21,618 nt of DNA from an uncultured Collinsella sp. (GTDB lineage Bacteria; Actinomycetota; Coriobacteriia; Coriobacteriales; Coriobacteriaceae). Below, piece after piece: positions 6,549-15,744 of this stretch. Each line of letters begins with the position of its first letter. Position 1 is the first letter of the stretch. Made by a program: the position numbers and the translations under genes. The stretch is from NCBI GenBank assembly GCA_902478995.1, contig CABSNF010000038.1, positions 1 through 21,618 on the forward strand, written 5' to 3'. Under the pieces are notes generated by a model. That model was not told the origin of the DNA. It ran no database searches and was given only the letters and a program-made list of their open reading frames with translations.

Positions 6549-7196
6549 ATGACCGTCACCTACGATACGTCCCGTGTGACCCTTGTCGATCACCCGCTCG
6601 TCCAGCATAAGCTGTCGATTCTGCGCGACAAAAACACCGGCACCAACCAGTTCCGCCAGCTCGTGCGCGAACTCGCACTTTTTGACGGCTACGAGGCCAT
6701 GCGCGACCTGCCCATGGAAGACGTCGAAGTCGAGACCCCCATCACCACCGCCACGTTCAAACAGCTTGCCGGCAAAAAGCTCGCCATCGTTCCCATCCTG
6801 CGTGCAGGCCTTGGCATGGTCGATGGCATCCTCGACTTGGTACCCTCCGCTCGCGTGGGCCACATCGGTATGGAGCGCGACGAGGTTACCCACGAGCCGC
6901 ATGAGTATTACTGCAAGATGCCCAAGGATATCGATCAGCGCATCTGCCTGGTCGTCGACCCCATGCTCGCCACGGGCGGTTCGGCCGAGATGGCCATCAG
7001 CTACCTGCGCGAGCGCGGTGTCAAGGACATCCGCATGCTGTGCATCGTCGCGGCCCCCGAGGGCCTCAAGTCGCTGACTGAGAAGGACCCAGATGTGCAT
7101 ATCTATACCTGCGCCATCGACGACCATCTCAACGAAGCTGCCTACATCGTTCCCGGCCTGGGCGACGCCGGCGACCGCATCTACGGCACGCTGTAA
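6549..7196 (+). CDS. upp: Uracil phosphoribosyltransferase
   Basis: The enzyme converts uracil and PRPP to UMP and diphosphate, salvaging uracil in the cytoplasm. The 215-residue length is close to the usual ~208-210. It shows the family N-terminus (DHPLVQHKLSILRDKNTGTN), the LRAGLGMVDG segment, the PRPP-binding loop VVDPMLATGGSA, and the C-terminal uracil-binding end PGLGDAGDRIYGTL. ATG 6549 has AAAGGGG upstream and gives the canonical start; a longer in-frame opening at 6501 is unsupported. It lies 123 bases after glpK and 280 bases before atpI. An upp gene directly before the ATP synthase operon is also the arrangement in Bacillus. Confidence 0.95.
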   Translation: MTVTYDTSRVTLVDHPLVQHKLSILRDKNTGTNQFRQLVRELALFDGYEAMRDLPMEDVEVETPITTATFKQLAGKKLAIVPILRAGLGMVDGILDLVPSARVGHIGMERDEVTHEPHEYYCKMPKDIDQRICLVVDPMLATGGSAEMAISYLRERGVKDIRMLCIVAAPEGLKSLTEKDPDVHIYTCAIDDHLNEAAYIVPGLGDAGDRIYGTL

Positions 7197-7238
7197 TCTC
7201 TGGGCCATACCGGCTAACGTCGAAAATACGAAGAAATG

Positions 7239-7273
7239 GTGCGCGCGGGCGAGCAAAAGACGACCGCGCGCAC
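7239..7273 (+). terminator. GC-rich hairpin after upp, possible terminator
   Basis: gtgcgcgcgg (7239-7248) pairs exactly with ccgcgcgcac (7264-7273) across a 15-base loop, starting 43 bases after the upp stop. No real T-run follows, only a tttt about 17 bases later, so it may end the upp transcript weakly or just stabilise its 3' end. Confidence 0.45.
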
Positions 7274-7313
7274 TCCTGTTAACGGACGTTTTGCCCTGAG
7301 GGGTTCGAAAAAA

Positions 7314-7376
7314 CGTATTACCGTACCTGCGGCATAAAGAAGGCCTTAAGAAAACGTACAGGTGCGTATTAACCGT
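7314..7376. repeat. Pair of near-identical direct repeats upstream of atpI
   Basis: cgtattaccgt (7314-7324) and cgtattaaccgt (7365-7376) differ by one inserted base and are 51 bases apart start to start, close to five helical turns. A related inverted piece, ttacggt, follows at 7382-7388. They lie just upstream of the candidate atp promoter and could bind a regulator, but two short copies can be chance. Confidence 0.35.
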
Positions 7377-7387
7377 TTGTTTTACGG

Positions 7388-7415
7388 TTGTACTTTAGCG
7401 ATTGGCTCGTACAAT
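7388..7415 (+). promoter_or_regulatory. Candidate atp operon promoter
   Basis: A good -10 (TACAAT, 7410-7415) follows a weak -35 (TTGTAC, 7388-7393) with a 16-base spacer. It lies about 60 bases before the atpI start, in the 280-base gap after upp, where a promoter for a large, strongly expressed operon is expected. The assignment rests on the -10 and on context. Confidence 0.45.
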
Positions 7416-7476
7416 AGTCACCAATGTTTGGCGGGAACTGTTCTGTGAGGCGTTAAAAAGGAAAGTGAGGACGCCA

Positions 7477-7788
7477 GTGTTTCAGATAGCCGATCTGCTC
7501 GCTATCGTTGCAGGTGCCATCGCGGGCGCGATTGCCTTCCTTCCCTTTGTCTTTACGCTCAAGCCGGTTCTTGACGATAAGCAGAATGCGGACATGCTCA
7601 AGGGTATGGTGAGTCTCGCGGTCTCGGCAATCGCGTTGCTTGTCTTTACCTTGGTTGTGTTTGTGTTGTTCGGAGAGGCATTTCGCATGTTCCTCCTGGG
7701 CGAGGCGATCGGCTTCGTGGCCTTTATGGCCGCCTGCGCGGTTCGCGTCGCCAAGGCGCTGCGAGATCCTCATGAGGTCGAAAGGTAA
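7477..7788 (+). CDS. atpI: Small membrane protein at the AtpI position of the ATP synthase operon
   Basis: AtpI proteins are small membrane proteins that help assemble the c ring or supply Mg2+/Ca2+; they are poorly conserved in sequence. This 103-residue product has three hydrophobic segments (about residues 7-28, 44-66 and 71-91) and a short basic/acidic tail. Its position directly before atpB supports AtpI. I chose GTG 7477 because GTGAGG lies six bases upstream and the product then starts just before the first membrane segment. A TTG at 7402 opens the same frame but overlaps the candidate -10 and has no site. The stop codon overlaps the area of the atpB ribosome site, so translation is probably coupled. 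Family membership rests mainly on context and topology. Confidence 0.72.
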   Translation: MFQIADLLAIVAGAIAGAIAFLPFVFTLKPVLDDKQNADMLKGMVSLAVSAIALLVFTLVVFVLFGEAFRMFLLGEAIGFVAFMAACAVRVAKALRDPHEVER

Positions 7789-7791
7789 GTC

Positions 7792-8595
7792 GTGGAAATT
7801 TTTGAAAAGCTGCCTGATGAGATTAATCATCTGGTCAGCGAGTTCAGCTCCACCCCTGTCGTGGGCGATCTGAGCTGCGGCATCACGCAGTACTCGTTTT
7901 GGCTGATCGTCTCCACGATCGTGCTCCTGATCGTCCTGGCCGTGTTCAAGAAGAAGCAGACCCTGGTTCCCAAGGGCTTCTTCGTCAACGGTTTCGAGTA
8001 CATCATCGAGTACGTCGAGAACGATATCGGCAAGGGTGTCGTGGGTGAGAACTGGAAGAAGCACTTCCCGTTCCTGTGCTCGCTTTTCCTGTTCATCCTG
8101 ATCAATAACATGATCGGCCTGATCCCGGGAATGAAGCCCGGCACCGGCGCAATCGGCTCCACCGCCGCACTCGCCATTTTCGCCTTCGTGTACTTCATCT
8201 ACTACGGATGCAAGGCTCACGGCGTGATCGGCTACATCAAGAGCCTCGCCCCGCAGGGCGTGAGCTTCCCGATGAACGTGCTCGTGTGGGTCGTCGAGCT
8301 TTTCTCGACCTTCCTGCGCCTCATCACGCTCGCCGTCCGTCTGTTCTGCAACATGTTCGCAGGACACGTGGTCATGGGCTCGTTCGCCATCATGGCGAGC
8401 ATGTTCATGCAGCCGCTGCTTCAGCAGGTTTCCGCGGCCCACGCCGTCGGCGCCCTGCCTTCGCTGGCCTGGCTTGCCATCCTCATCCTGATCTATGCGA
8501 TCGAGCTTGTGGTCGGCGCCATCCAGGCTTACGTCTTCACGGTCCTTACCGCCGTGTATGTCTCCGAGGCAGAGGAGGTCGCGGAGGAGGAGTAG
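7792..8595 (+). CDS. atpB: ATP synthase Fo subunit a
   Basis: Subunit a forms the stator proton path against the c ring. The 267-residue protein has five to six hydrophobic segments. The essential Arg is residue 183, in LAVRLFCNMFAGH, equivalent to E. coli Arg210. Position 192 is His where E. coli has Glu219, and position 238 is Glu (IELVVGAIQAYVF) where E. coli has His245, a paired swap common outside proteobacteria; Gln245 matches E. coli Gln252. The loop between these helices is about 20 residues longer than in E. coli. The GTG start at 7792 has AAAGG at 7781-7785, overlapping the end of atpI. A 124-base gap separates it from atpE, the longest inside the operon. Confidence 0.96.
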   Translation: MEIFEKLPDEINHLVSEFSSTPVVGDLSCGITQYSFWLIVSTIVLLIVLAVFKKKQTLVPKGFFVNGFEYIIEYVENDIGKGVVGENWKKHFPFLCSLFLFILINNMIGLIPGMKPGTGAIGSTAALAIFAFVYFIYYGCKAHGVIGYIKSLAPQGVSFPMNVLVWVVELFSTFLRLITLAVRLFCNMFAGHVVMGSFAIMASMFMQPLLQQVSAAHAVGALPSLAWLAILILIYAIELVVGAIQAYVFTVLTAVYVSEAEEVAEEE

Positions 8596-8606
8596 TCTTC
8601 CGTTCG

Positions 8607-8624
8607 TGCCTTAAAGGTAAGGCA
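8607..8624 (+). promoter_or_regulatory. Hairpin in the atpB-atpE spacer
   Basis: tgcctta (8607-8613) pairs exactly with taaggca (8618-8624) around an aagg loop, 12 bases after the atpB stop, with no T-run after it. A second weaker pairing (gccgg with ccggc) is possible further on. In other bacteria the spacer before the c-subunit gene raises its translation or sets mRNA processing to meet the ring stoichiometry. A role like that is inferred here. Confidence 0.45.
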
Positions 8625-8719
8625 ATTCGTTAAACCGCCGGTGCCCGTACCCATGGAGCCCGGCAGTTATAAAAAGGTTATCCTGCGTGAAATAAGACAC
8701 GCACGACAAAGGAGGAATC

Positions 8720-8914
8720 GTGGGAGTTATCGGTTACGGTCTCGGTGTTATCGGCGCTGGTCTTGCTATCGGCCTGTCTGCTCTGGGTGCTACGGGTGCT
8801 ATGGCCCGTCAGCCTGAGGTCCAGGGCCGCGTGTTCACCGTCTTCATCATGGGCTCCGCCTTCGGCGAGGCTCTGGCTCTGATCGGCTTCGTTGTCGCGC
8901 TGATCGTTAAATAG
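8720..8914 (+). CDS. atpE: ATP synthase Fo subunit c
   Basis: Subunit c forms the rotating ring that carries protons. The two-helix hairpin shows GAGLAIG in helix 1 (residues 12-18, a GxGxAxG version of the Gly packing motif), the polar loop ARQPE at 29-33, and the essential carboxylate Glu50 in GSAFGEALALIG. The helix-1 Gln and the Ser/Thr next to Glu that mark Na+-binding rings are absent (Ile17 and Ala51), so the ring is probably proton-type. At 64 residues it is shorter than the usual 70-85. The GTG start has AAAGGAGG five bases upstream, the strongest ribosome site in the operon, fitting the need for about ten copies per complex. Confidence 0.95.
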   Translation: MGVIGYGLGVIGAGLAIGLSALGATGAMARQPEVQGRVFTVFIMGSAFGEALALIGFVVALIVK

Positions 8915-8929
8915 CACGGAGCGTCAAGT

Positions 8930-9532
8930 ATGAATCTTTCATCCCAGAAGAGCGCGATCGCACTCTCCGCGTCCGCGGCCGCGCTGCTTATGCCGGTTTC
9001 CGCGTTCGCCGAGGACGGCGCTGCCGGTGCGGACATCCTCATCCCTAAGATGGCGGAGTTCATCCCGGCGCTTATCGCCTTCCTGATCATCTGGATCGTG
9101 CTGGCAAAGGTCGCCCTGCCGGGCATCATGAAAACCATGGAGGAGCGCGGCAAGAAGATCGAGGAGAGCCTCGACGAGGCCGAGAAGACCAAGCAGGAGG
9201 CTATCGCCAAGCGCGCTGAGTCCGACTCGATCGTCACCGACGCCCGTCGTCAGGCTGCCGACATCGTTCTCGAGGCCCGTAAGGACGCCGAGTCCGAGCG
9301 CGCCCGTATCATCGAGGCTGCTCACAAGGAGGCCGAGGAGATCATCGCCAAGGCCCATACGACCGTCGAGGACGAGCGCAAGTCCATTTACGCCGGTGCC
9401 GCGAGCTCCATCGCCGACCTGTCCGTTGCCGTCGCCACCAAGATCGTGGGCGAGGCACTCGAGGACGATGCCGAGCAGAAGAAGCTCATCGAGCGCTACA
9501 TCCAGGAAGCAGGTAGCCTGAATGCCGACTAG
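8930..9532 (+). CDS. atpF: ATP synthase Fo subunit b with signal-peptide-like leader
   Basis: Subunit b is the peripheral stalk linking Fo to F1. After the membrane segment (about residues 44-63, FIPALIAFLIIWIVLAKVAL) comes a long charged coiled coil to about 160, then a C-terminal part that meets delta. In addition there is an N-terminal stretch with a Lys, a hydrophobic Ala/Leu core (8-26) and an AFA/ED junction at 27-28, exactly like a Sec signal peptide; most b subunits start directly with the membrane helix. The length is 200 residues against ~160-190. ATG 8930 has ACGGAG upstream, and the next in-frame ATG (residue 21) is inside the hydrophobic core. It overlaps atpH by 11 bases. Confidence 0.93.
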   Translation: MNLSSQKSAIALSASAAALLMPVSAFAEDGAAGADILIPKMAEFIPALIAFLIIWIVLAKVALPGIMKTMEERGKKIEESLDEAEKTKQEAIAKRAESDSIVTDARRQAADIVLEARKDAESERARIIEAAHKEAEEIIAKAHTTVEDERKSIYAGAASSIADLSVAVATKIVGEALEDDAEQKKLIERYIQEAGSLNAD

Positions 9533-9998
9533 CCGCTATCAGGACAAGGTGCTCGAGACCTACGCGCGCTCCCTTCTGGAAGCCGCTAAGGCCGAGGACC
9601 ATGTGTTTGAGGACCTCGAGATGATCGAGCGCTTGGCTTCTGCCAGCCCCGAGATCATCGCCGTGCTCGACACCATGTCCAAGCGCGACCAGCTCGACCT
9701 TCTTCCCAAGGTGGCAGCTGCCTTTAAGTATGTTGCCGAGGAAGACGAGGATGTAGTGGGCGTGACCGTCACCACGGCGATCCCGCTCGACGACGAGCTG
9801 CGTCAAACCATCACTAAGAAATGCGAGCAGGACTTCGGCCGCAAGGTATTCCTTATCGAGCAGGTCGACCCGTCTATCGTGGGCGGCCTGGTGCTCGAGG
9901 CCCGCGGCGAGCGTCGTGACATTTCCGTCAAGACGCAGCTGCGCATCGCGCAGGAGACCCTCGCAAACTCTGCTAATTCGTACGGAGGTGAAGCCTAA
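9522..9998 (+). CDS. atpH: ATP synthase F1 subunit delta
   Basis: Delta joins the top of F1 to the b stalk. The 158-residue product, slightly short of the usual ~175, has the family's N-terminal helical domain (YARSLLEAAKAED) and the conserved C-terminal pattern VDPSIVGGLVLEARGERRDISVKTQL. The start lies inside the end of atpF (11-base overlap) and the stop shares one base with the atpA start, so translation of the three genes is likely coupled. An AGGAAG site lies before the ATG. The assignment rests on the C-terminal motif and the gene order. Confidence 0.93.
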   Translation: MPTSRYQDKVLETYARSLLEAAKAEDHVFEDLEMIERLASASPEIIAVLDTMSKRDQLDLLPKVAAAFKYVAEEDEDVVGVTVTTAIPLDDELRQTITKKCEQDFGRKVFLIEQVDPSIVGGLVLEARGERRDISVKTQLRIAQETLANSANSYGGEA

Positions 9999-11596
9999 TG
10001 TCCGAAACCCTCAATGCCCAGGATATCGCCAAGAAACTGCAGGAGCAGCTCACGAGCCTCTCCGCGACGGTCGATACGCATGAGGTTTCAACGGTCGATG
10101 AGGTAGGCGACGGCATCGCGCGCGTCTCCGGCCTCAAGAGCGCCATGGCAGGCGAGCTTCTGGAGTTCAAGAGCTCCGATACCGGTGAGACCGTCTTCGG
10201 CCTTGCCCAGAACCTTGACCGTGACGAGGTCGGCGCCGTTCTGTTCGGTGCCGTCGACTCCATCAAGGAAGGCGACGAGTGCCGCACCACTGGCCGCGTT
10301 ATGGATATCCCCGTGAGCCGTGCCATGCTCGGCCGCGTCGTCAATCCGCTCGGCCAGCCCATCGACGGCCTGGGCGACATCGTCGCTACGCACCGTCGCC
10401 CCATCGAGTTCAAGGCTCCCGGCGTCATCGATCGTACCCCGGTGTGCGAGCCGGTTCAGACCGGTCTGCTCGCTATCGACTCCATGGTGCCTATTGGCCG
10501 CGGTCAGCGTGAGCTCATCATCGGTGACCGTAAGACCGGTAAGACCGCCATCGCCATCGACGCTATCCTCAACCAGCGCGGCAAGGGCATGGTCTGCATC
10601 TATGTCGCCATCGGCCAGAAGGCCTCCACGGTCGCCAACATCCGCGAGACCCTCGCTCAGCACGGTGCGCTCGACTACACCATCATCGTTTCGGCCACCG
10701 CTGCCGATTCCGCCCCTATGCAGTACATCGCGCCTATGGCCGGTGCCGCTATTGGCGAGTTCTTTATGTACAACGGCGAGGACGGCAAGCCCGCCAGCGA
10801 GACCAACCCCGGTGGCCACGTGCTCGTCATCTACGACGACCTGTCCAAGCAGGCTGTGGCTTACCGTCAGATGTCTCTGACGCTGCATCGTCCGCCCGGA
10901 CGCGAGGCCTATCCTGGCGACATCTTCTACCTGCACTCTCGTCTGCTCGAGCGTGCAGTCAAGATGTCCAAGAAGAACGGTTATGGCTCCATGACGGCTC
11001 TTCCGATCATCGAGACCCAGGACGGCGACGTCTCGGCCTACATTCCGACCAACGTCATTTCCATTACCGATGGTCAGATCTACCTGCAGTCCGAGCTCTT
11101 CTTCCAGGGCCAGCGCCCGGCAGTCGACGTGGGCATTTCCGTGTCCCGCGTCGGTGGCGACGCGCAGACCAAGGCTATGAAGCAGGTCGCCGGCAACCTC
11201 CGTCTGGACCTCGCTTCGTACCAGGAGCTCGCCGGCTTTACGCAGTTCGGCTCCGACCTCGACGAGGCTACTCAGAAGCAGCTGACCCATGGTGCCCGCA
11301 TGACCGAGCTCCTGAAGCAGCCGCGTTACAAGCCGTTTGAGGTTGGCGAGCAGATCGTTACGCTGTTCGCTGGCAACGAGGGCTTCCTGGATGACCTGGA
11401 GATCGCCGACGTGCTGCCTTTCCGTGCCGAGCTCATCGAGTACATGGACAATGGCTTTGGCTCGCTGCTCGACAAGGTTCGCGCCAAGAAGATCGATGAT
11501 GACACCAAGGCTGAGCTCTTGCGCGTCATCGGCGACTTCAAGCAGCAGTTCATGGCCAAGCACCATTCGGATGTTTCTGGATCAGAGGAGAACTAA
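9998..11596 (+). CDS. atpA: ATP synthase F1 subunit alpha
   Basis: Alpha forms the non-catalytic nucleotide sites of the F1 hexamer. The 532-residue protein has a beta-barrel N-terminal domain, Walker A GDRKTGKT at residues 176-183, and the arginine finger Arg384 in SVSRVGGDAQTKAMK, which reaches into the catalytic site on beta. The C-terminal helical domain includes LASYQELAGFTQFGSDLD. The start overlaps the atpH stop (TAATG), with GGAGGTG at 9984-9990. Length and motifs are normal and no key residue is missing. Confidence 0.98.
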   Translation: MSETLNAQDIAKKLQEQLTSLSATVDTHEVSTVDEVGDGIARVSGLKSAMAGELLEFKSSDTGETVFGLAQNLDRDEVGAVLFGAVDSIKEGDECRTTGRVMDIPVSRAMLGRVVNPLGQPIDGLGDIVATHRRPIEFKAPGVIDRTPVCEPVQTGLLAIDSMVPIGRGQRELIIGDRKTGKTAIAIDAILNQRGKGMVCIYVAIGQKASTVANIRETLAQHGALDYTIIVSATAADSAPMQYIAPMAGAAIGEFFMYNGEDGKPASETNPGGHVLVIYDDLSKQAVAYRQMSLTLHRPPGREAYPGDIFYLHSRLLERAVKMSKKNGYGSMTALPIIETQDGDVSAYIPTNVISITDGQIYLQSELFFQGQRPAVDVGISVSRVGGDAQTKAMKQVAGNLRLDLASYQELAGFTQFGSDLDEATQKQLTHGARMTELLKQPRYKPFEVGEQIVTLFAGNEGFLDDLEIADVLPFRAELIEYMDNGFGSLLDKVRAKKIDDDTKAELLRVIGDFKQQFMAKHHSDVSGSEEN

Positions 11597-11601
11597 GCCC
11601 C

Positions 11602-12509
11602 ATGGCCAACCTTCGCGACATTAAGAAGCGAATCTCCTCGGTTACCACGACCAAGCAGATCACGCGCACGATGGAGATGGTCTCTACGGCCAAGATCCGT
11701 CGTGCCCTCGATCGCTCCAAGCAGGCCGAGCCCTATAAGGAGGCGCTGACCGACGTCATGTTGACGGTCGCCGGCGACGCCTCCTGTTCGGGCACCGATC
11801 CCATGCTGCAGAAGCATGAGAGCGTCAAGCATGGCCTGATTGTCGTTATTGCTTCGGACCGCGGCCTTGCCGGCGGTTTCAATACGACGGTGGAGCGCAC
11901 GGCCGAAAAGCTCGCCGCTTCTTGGGCGAACGACGGCATCGAGTGCGAGATTATCGCGTGCGGGCGCAAACCGGCCACGTATTTCCGTGACCGCGCAAAC
12001 GTCGTCATGCACTTTGAGGGCAACTCCTCTGAGCCCGATTTCAATCAGGCCCGCATGATCTCCTCTCATATCTGCGATGCGTATCGTGCCGGTGAGCTTG
12101 ACCGTGTCGAGCTTGTCTACCACCACGCCAAGAACCGCGTGGATCAGGAGCTTCGCGTCGAGCATCTGTTGCCGCTCGACCCCGAGATGATCGCTATGGC
12201 CCACGGTCCGCGTAAGAACGAGACCGACGCCCCTAAGCGCATCTCGTCCACGTTCGAGTTCGTGCCCTCTCCCGAGCATGTTCTCGGCAAGCTTGTGCCG
12301 TCTTATATCCTGACGGTCATCTACCAGGCCCTGATCGATTCGGCGGCTGCCGAGCAGGGTGCACGCCGCAAGGCCATGCACTCCGCGACGGAAAACGCCA
12401 CCGCGATCATCTCGACCCTTACCCGCACGTATAGTCGCGTGCGCCAGGCTTCGATCACGACCGAGATTAACGAGATCGTCGGCGGAGCCTCAGCATTGGA
12501 GGAACAGTA

Positions 12510-12510
<1 letters not shown>
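11602..12510 (+). CDS. atpG: ATP synthase F1 subunit gamma
   Basis: Gamma is the central rotor shaft turning inside alpha3beta3. The two ends that form the coiled-coil shaft are well conserved: the N-terminal RDIKKRISSVTTTKQITRTM with MVSTAKIRRA, and the C-terminal SATENATAIISTLTRTYSRV with TTEINEIVGGASAL. The middle has the family segment IVVIASDRGLAGGFN. At 302 residues it is slightly longer than E. coli gamma (287). GAGGAG lies before ATG 11602, five bases after the atpA stop. Its stop shares a base with the atpD start. Confidence 0.97.
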
Positions 12511-13964
<1,454 letters not shown>

Positions 13965-13967
13965 GTT

Positions 13968-14360
13968 ATGCGTATCCGCATCGTGTGCCCCGTGAGCTGC
14001 GCCTATGAGGGCGACGCTGCGTTTGTGTCGATTCCGTCCACGGATGGCGAGTTTGGCGTCCTGCCTGCTCACTCCAGCGAGATCTGCACGATCGACCGCG
14101 GTTACGTTCGCGTTTCCGATAAGGCCATGGGCACTGTCGACCACACGTTTGCCGTGGCCGGCGGCTATGCCCAGGTTGCGGACGATGTCGTGACCGTTCT
14201 CGCCGAGCGCGCTTGCGATTTGGCGACCGTCGATGCCGACAAGCTTAAAGCTGATATTCAAGGTTTTGAAGAGAAGCTGGGTAATTTGTCGGAGGATGAT
14301 GCACGCCGCGCCTACCTCTATAATGAAATCGCATGGTGTAAGCTCAAGCTTGCCCAATAG
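13968..14360 (+). CDS. atpC: ATP synthase F1 subunit epsilon
   Basis: Epsilon binds the foot of gamma and can inhibit ATP hydrolysis. The 130-residue product has the N-terminal beta-sandwich with the conserved GEFGVLPAHSSEI (residues 27-39) and VAGGYAQVADDVVTVLAERA. A helical C-terminal part runs from about 88 to the end and contains LSEDDARRAYLYNEIAWCKLKLA, so the regulatory helices are probably complete. It starts three bases after the atpD stop, with GGGGGAGAAG as ribosome site. It is the last gene of the operon and is followed by a strong terminator. Confidence 0.94.
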   Translation: MRIRIVCPVSCAYEGDAAFVSIPSTDGEFGVLPAHSSEICTIDRGYVRVSDKAMGTVDHTFAVAGGYAQVADDVVTVLAERACDLATVDADKLKADIQGFEEKLGNLSEDDARRAYLYNEIAWCKLKLAQ

Positions 14361-14396
14361 TCAAACGATTTAGCGTTCGACCATTTGCGAACACAT

Positions 14397-14435
14397 CATG
14401 CCCGGGATGGCCCAGCCACCCCGGGCATGCTTTTT
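14397..14435 (+). terminator. Intrinsic terminator of the atp operon
   Basis: catgcccggg (14397-14406) pairs with cccgggcatg (14420-14429). After one mismatch the stem continues as tgg/cca to a five-base loop. TTTTT follows at 14431-14435 after one C. It lies 37 bases after the atpC stop and a few bases before the murA ribosome site, so some readthrough into murA is possible. Confidence 0.88.
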
Positions 14436-14448
14436 GAAAGGGTAGACC

Positions 14449-15732
14449 TTGGATATTATCCGCGTTGAGGGTGGCCACGCCATCGGAGGCTCCGTGCCCG
14501 TCTCGGGCGCCAAGAACTCCGCGCTCAAACTCATGGCGGCAACGCTTCTGGCGCCGGGCAAGACGACGCTGCAGAACGTGCCCGATATTTCCGATGTCCA
14601 CGTGATGGGCAAGGTGCTCAAGGGCATGGGCGCTACGATCGATGTTCTCGACGAGCACACGCTCGAGATTGATACCTCTCAGGTCGATTCTTGGGAGGCC
14701 CCCTACGAGCTCGTTGCCAAGATGCGTGCTTCCACCGCCGTCATGGGACCCCTGCTGGGCCGCTTCCATCGCGCCAAGATTGCCATGCCGGGCGGCTGCA
14801 ACCTGGGTGCTCGCAAGATCGATATGCACATTCTTGGTCTTGAGGCCCTGGGCGTTGAGTTCGATACCGCCCACGGTTACATCAACGCTAATGCGCCCCA
14901 AGGTCTGCGCGGTACCACCGTCACGCTCGAGTTCGCCAGCGTCGGTGCGACCGAGAACCTCATCATGGCCTCTGTGCGCGCACAGGGCACCACGGTTATC
15001 GATAATGCCGCCCGCGAGCCCGAGATCGTCGATCTCGCTAACATGCTCAACGAGATGGGCGCTAAGATTGTCGGCGCCGGTACGCCTGTCGTGACCATCG
15101 AGGGCGTGGAAGAGCTGCATCCTGTTACCCATCGCGTAGTGGGCGACCGCATCGAGGCCGGTACCTTTATCGTTGCCGGTGCGTTGATGGCCGACGATCG
15201 CGGTGTCGATGTCACGGGCTTTTGCCCCATTCACTTGGGCATGGTGCTCAAGAAGATGGAGCTCATGGGTATCGACTGCGAGCGCGTCGAGGATGGCGTC
15301 CATGTAAACCGTGCCGAGCGTATCAAGCCGGTCGACATCCAGACGCTTCCGTTCCCCGGCTTCCCGACGGACATGCAGGCGCAGATTATGGTGCTCTCCG
15401 CCCTTGCCGATGGCAGTTCCGTTATTACCGAGAACATCTTCGAGAATCGCTTTATGTTCGCCTCTGAGCTGGTGCGCATGGGTGCCGACATTCGTATCGA
15501 GAGCCATCATGCCATGATTCATGGCGTCAAGGGCTTCTCGGGTGCACAGGTTACCTCGCCCGATCTGCGTGGCGGAGCGGCCCTCGTCGTAGCGGGCTTG
15601 ATCGCCGACGGGACGACCGAGGTTTCGGCCATTCATCACATCAAGCGCGGCTACGAGCAGTTTGTCGAAAAGCTGCAGGCGCTCGGCGCGCATGTCGAGC
15701 ATGCTACCGTCCCCGATCCCGTCATCTACTAA
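14449..15732 (+). CDS. murA: UDP-N-acetylglucosamine 1-carboxyvinyltransferase (MurA)
   Basis: MurA transfers enolpyruvate from PEP to UDP-GlcNAc, the first committed step of peptidoglycan synthesis and the target of fosfomycin. The 427-residue protein has Lys22-Asn23 in SGAKNSALKL and the catalytic, fosfomycin-binding Cys117 in MPGGCNLGARKIDMH; Cys rather than Asp here predicts a fosfomycin-sensitive enzyme. The conserved FPGFPTDMQAQ is also present. The start is TTG at 14449 with GAAAGGG upstream; no nearby ATG gives a proper N-terminus. No promoter is evident between the atp terminator and this start. The LCP gene begins 12 bases after its stop, so they probably form one wall-synthesis operon. 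Confidence 0.96.
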   Translation: MDIIRVEGGHAIGGSVPVSGAKNSALKLMAATLLAPGKTTLQNVPDISDVHVMGKVLKGMGATIDVLDEHTLEIDTSQVDSWEAPYELVAKMRASTAVMGPLLGRFHRAKIAMPGGCNLGARKIDMHILGLEALGVEFDTAHGYINANAPQGLRGTTVTLEFASVGATENLIMASVRAQGTTVIDNAAREPEIVDLANMLNEMGAKIVGAGTPVVTIEGVEELHPVTHRVVGDRIEAGTFIVAGALMADDRGVDVTGFCPIHLGMVLKKMELMGIDCERVEDGVHVNRAERIKPVDIQTLPFPGFPTDMQAQIMVLSALADGSSVITENIFENRFMFASELVRMGADIRIESHHAMIHGVKGFSGAQVTSPDLRGGAALVVAGLIADGTTEVSAIHHIKRGYEQFVEKLQALGAHVEHATVPDPVIY

Positions 15733-15744
15733 TACAGGTTGCCT

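Noticed and set aside
10088..11566. A 492-codon minus-strand open frame opposite atpA
   Set aside because: It lies entirely antisense to a perfectly conserved atpA, has no ribosome site or recognisable domain, and shows the composition expected of an antisense frame.
14344..15702. A 452-codon minus-strand open frame opposite murA
   Set aside because: It is antisense to an intact murA and its translation is low-information; it also crosses the atp terminator.
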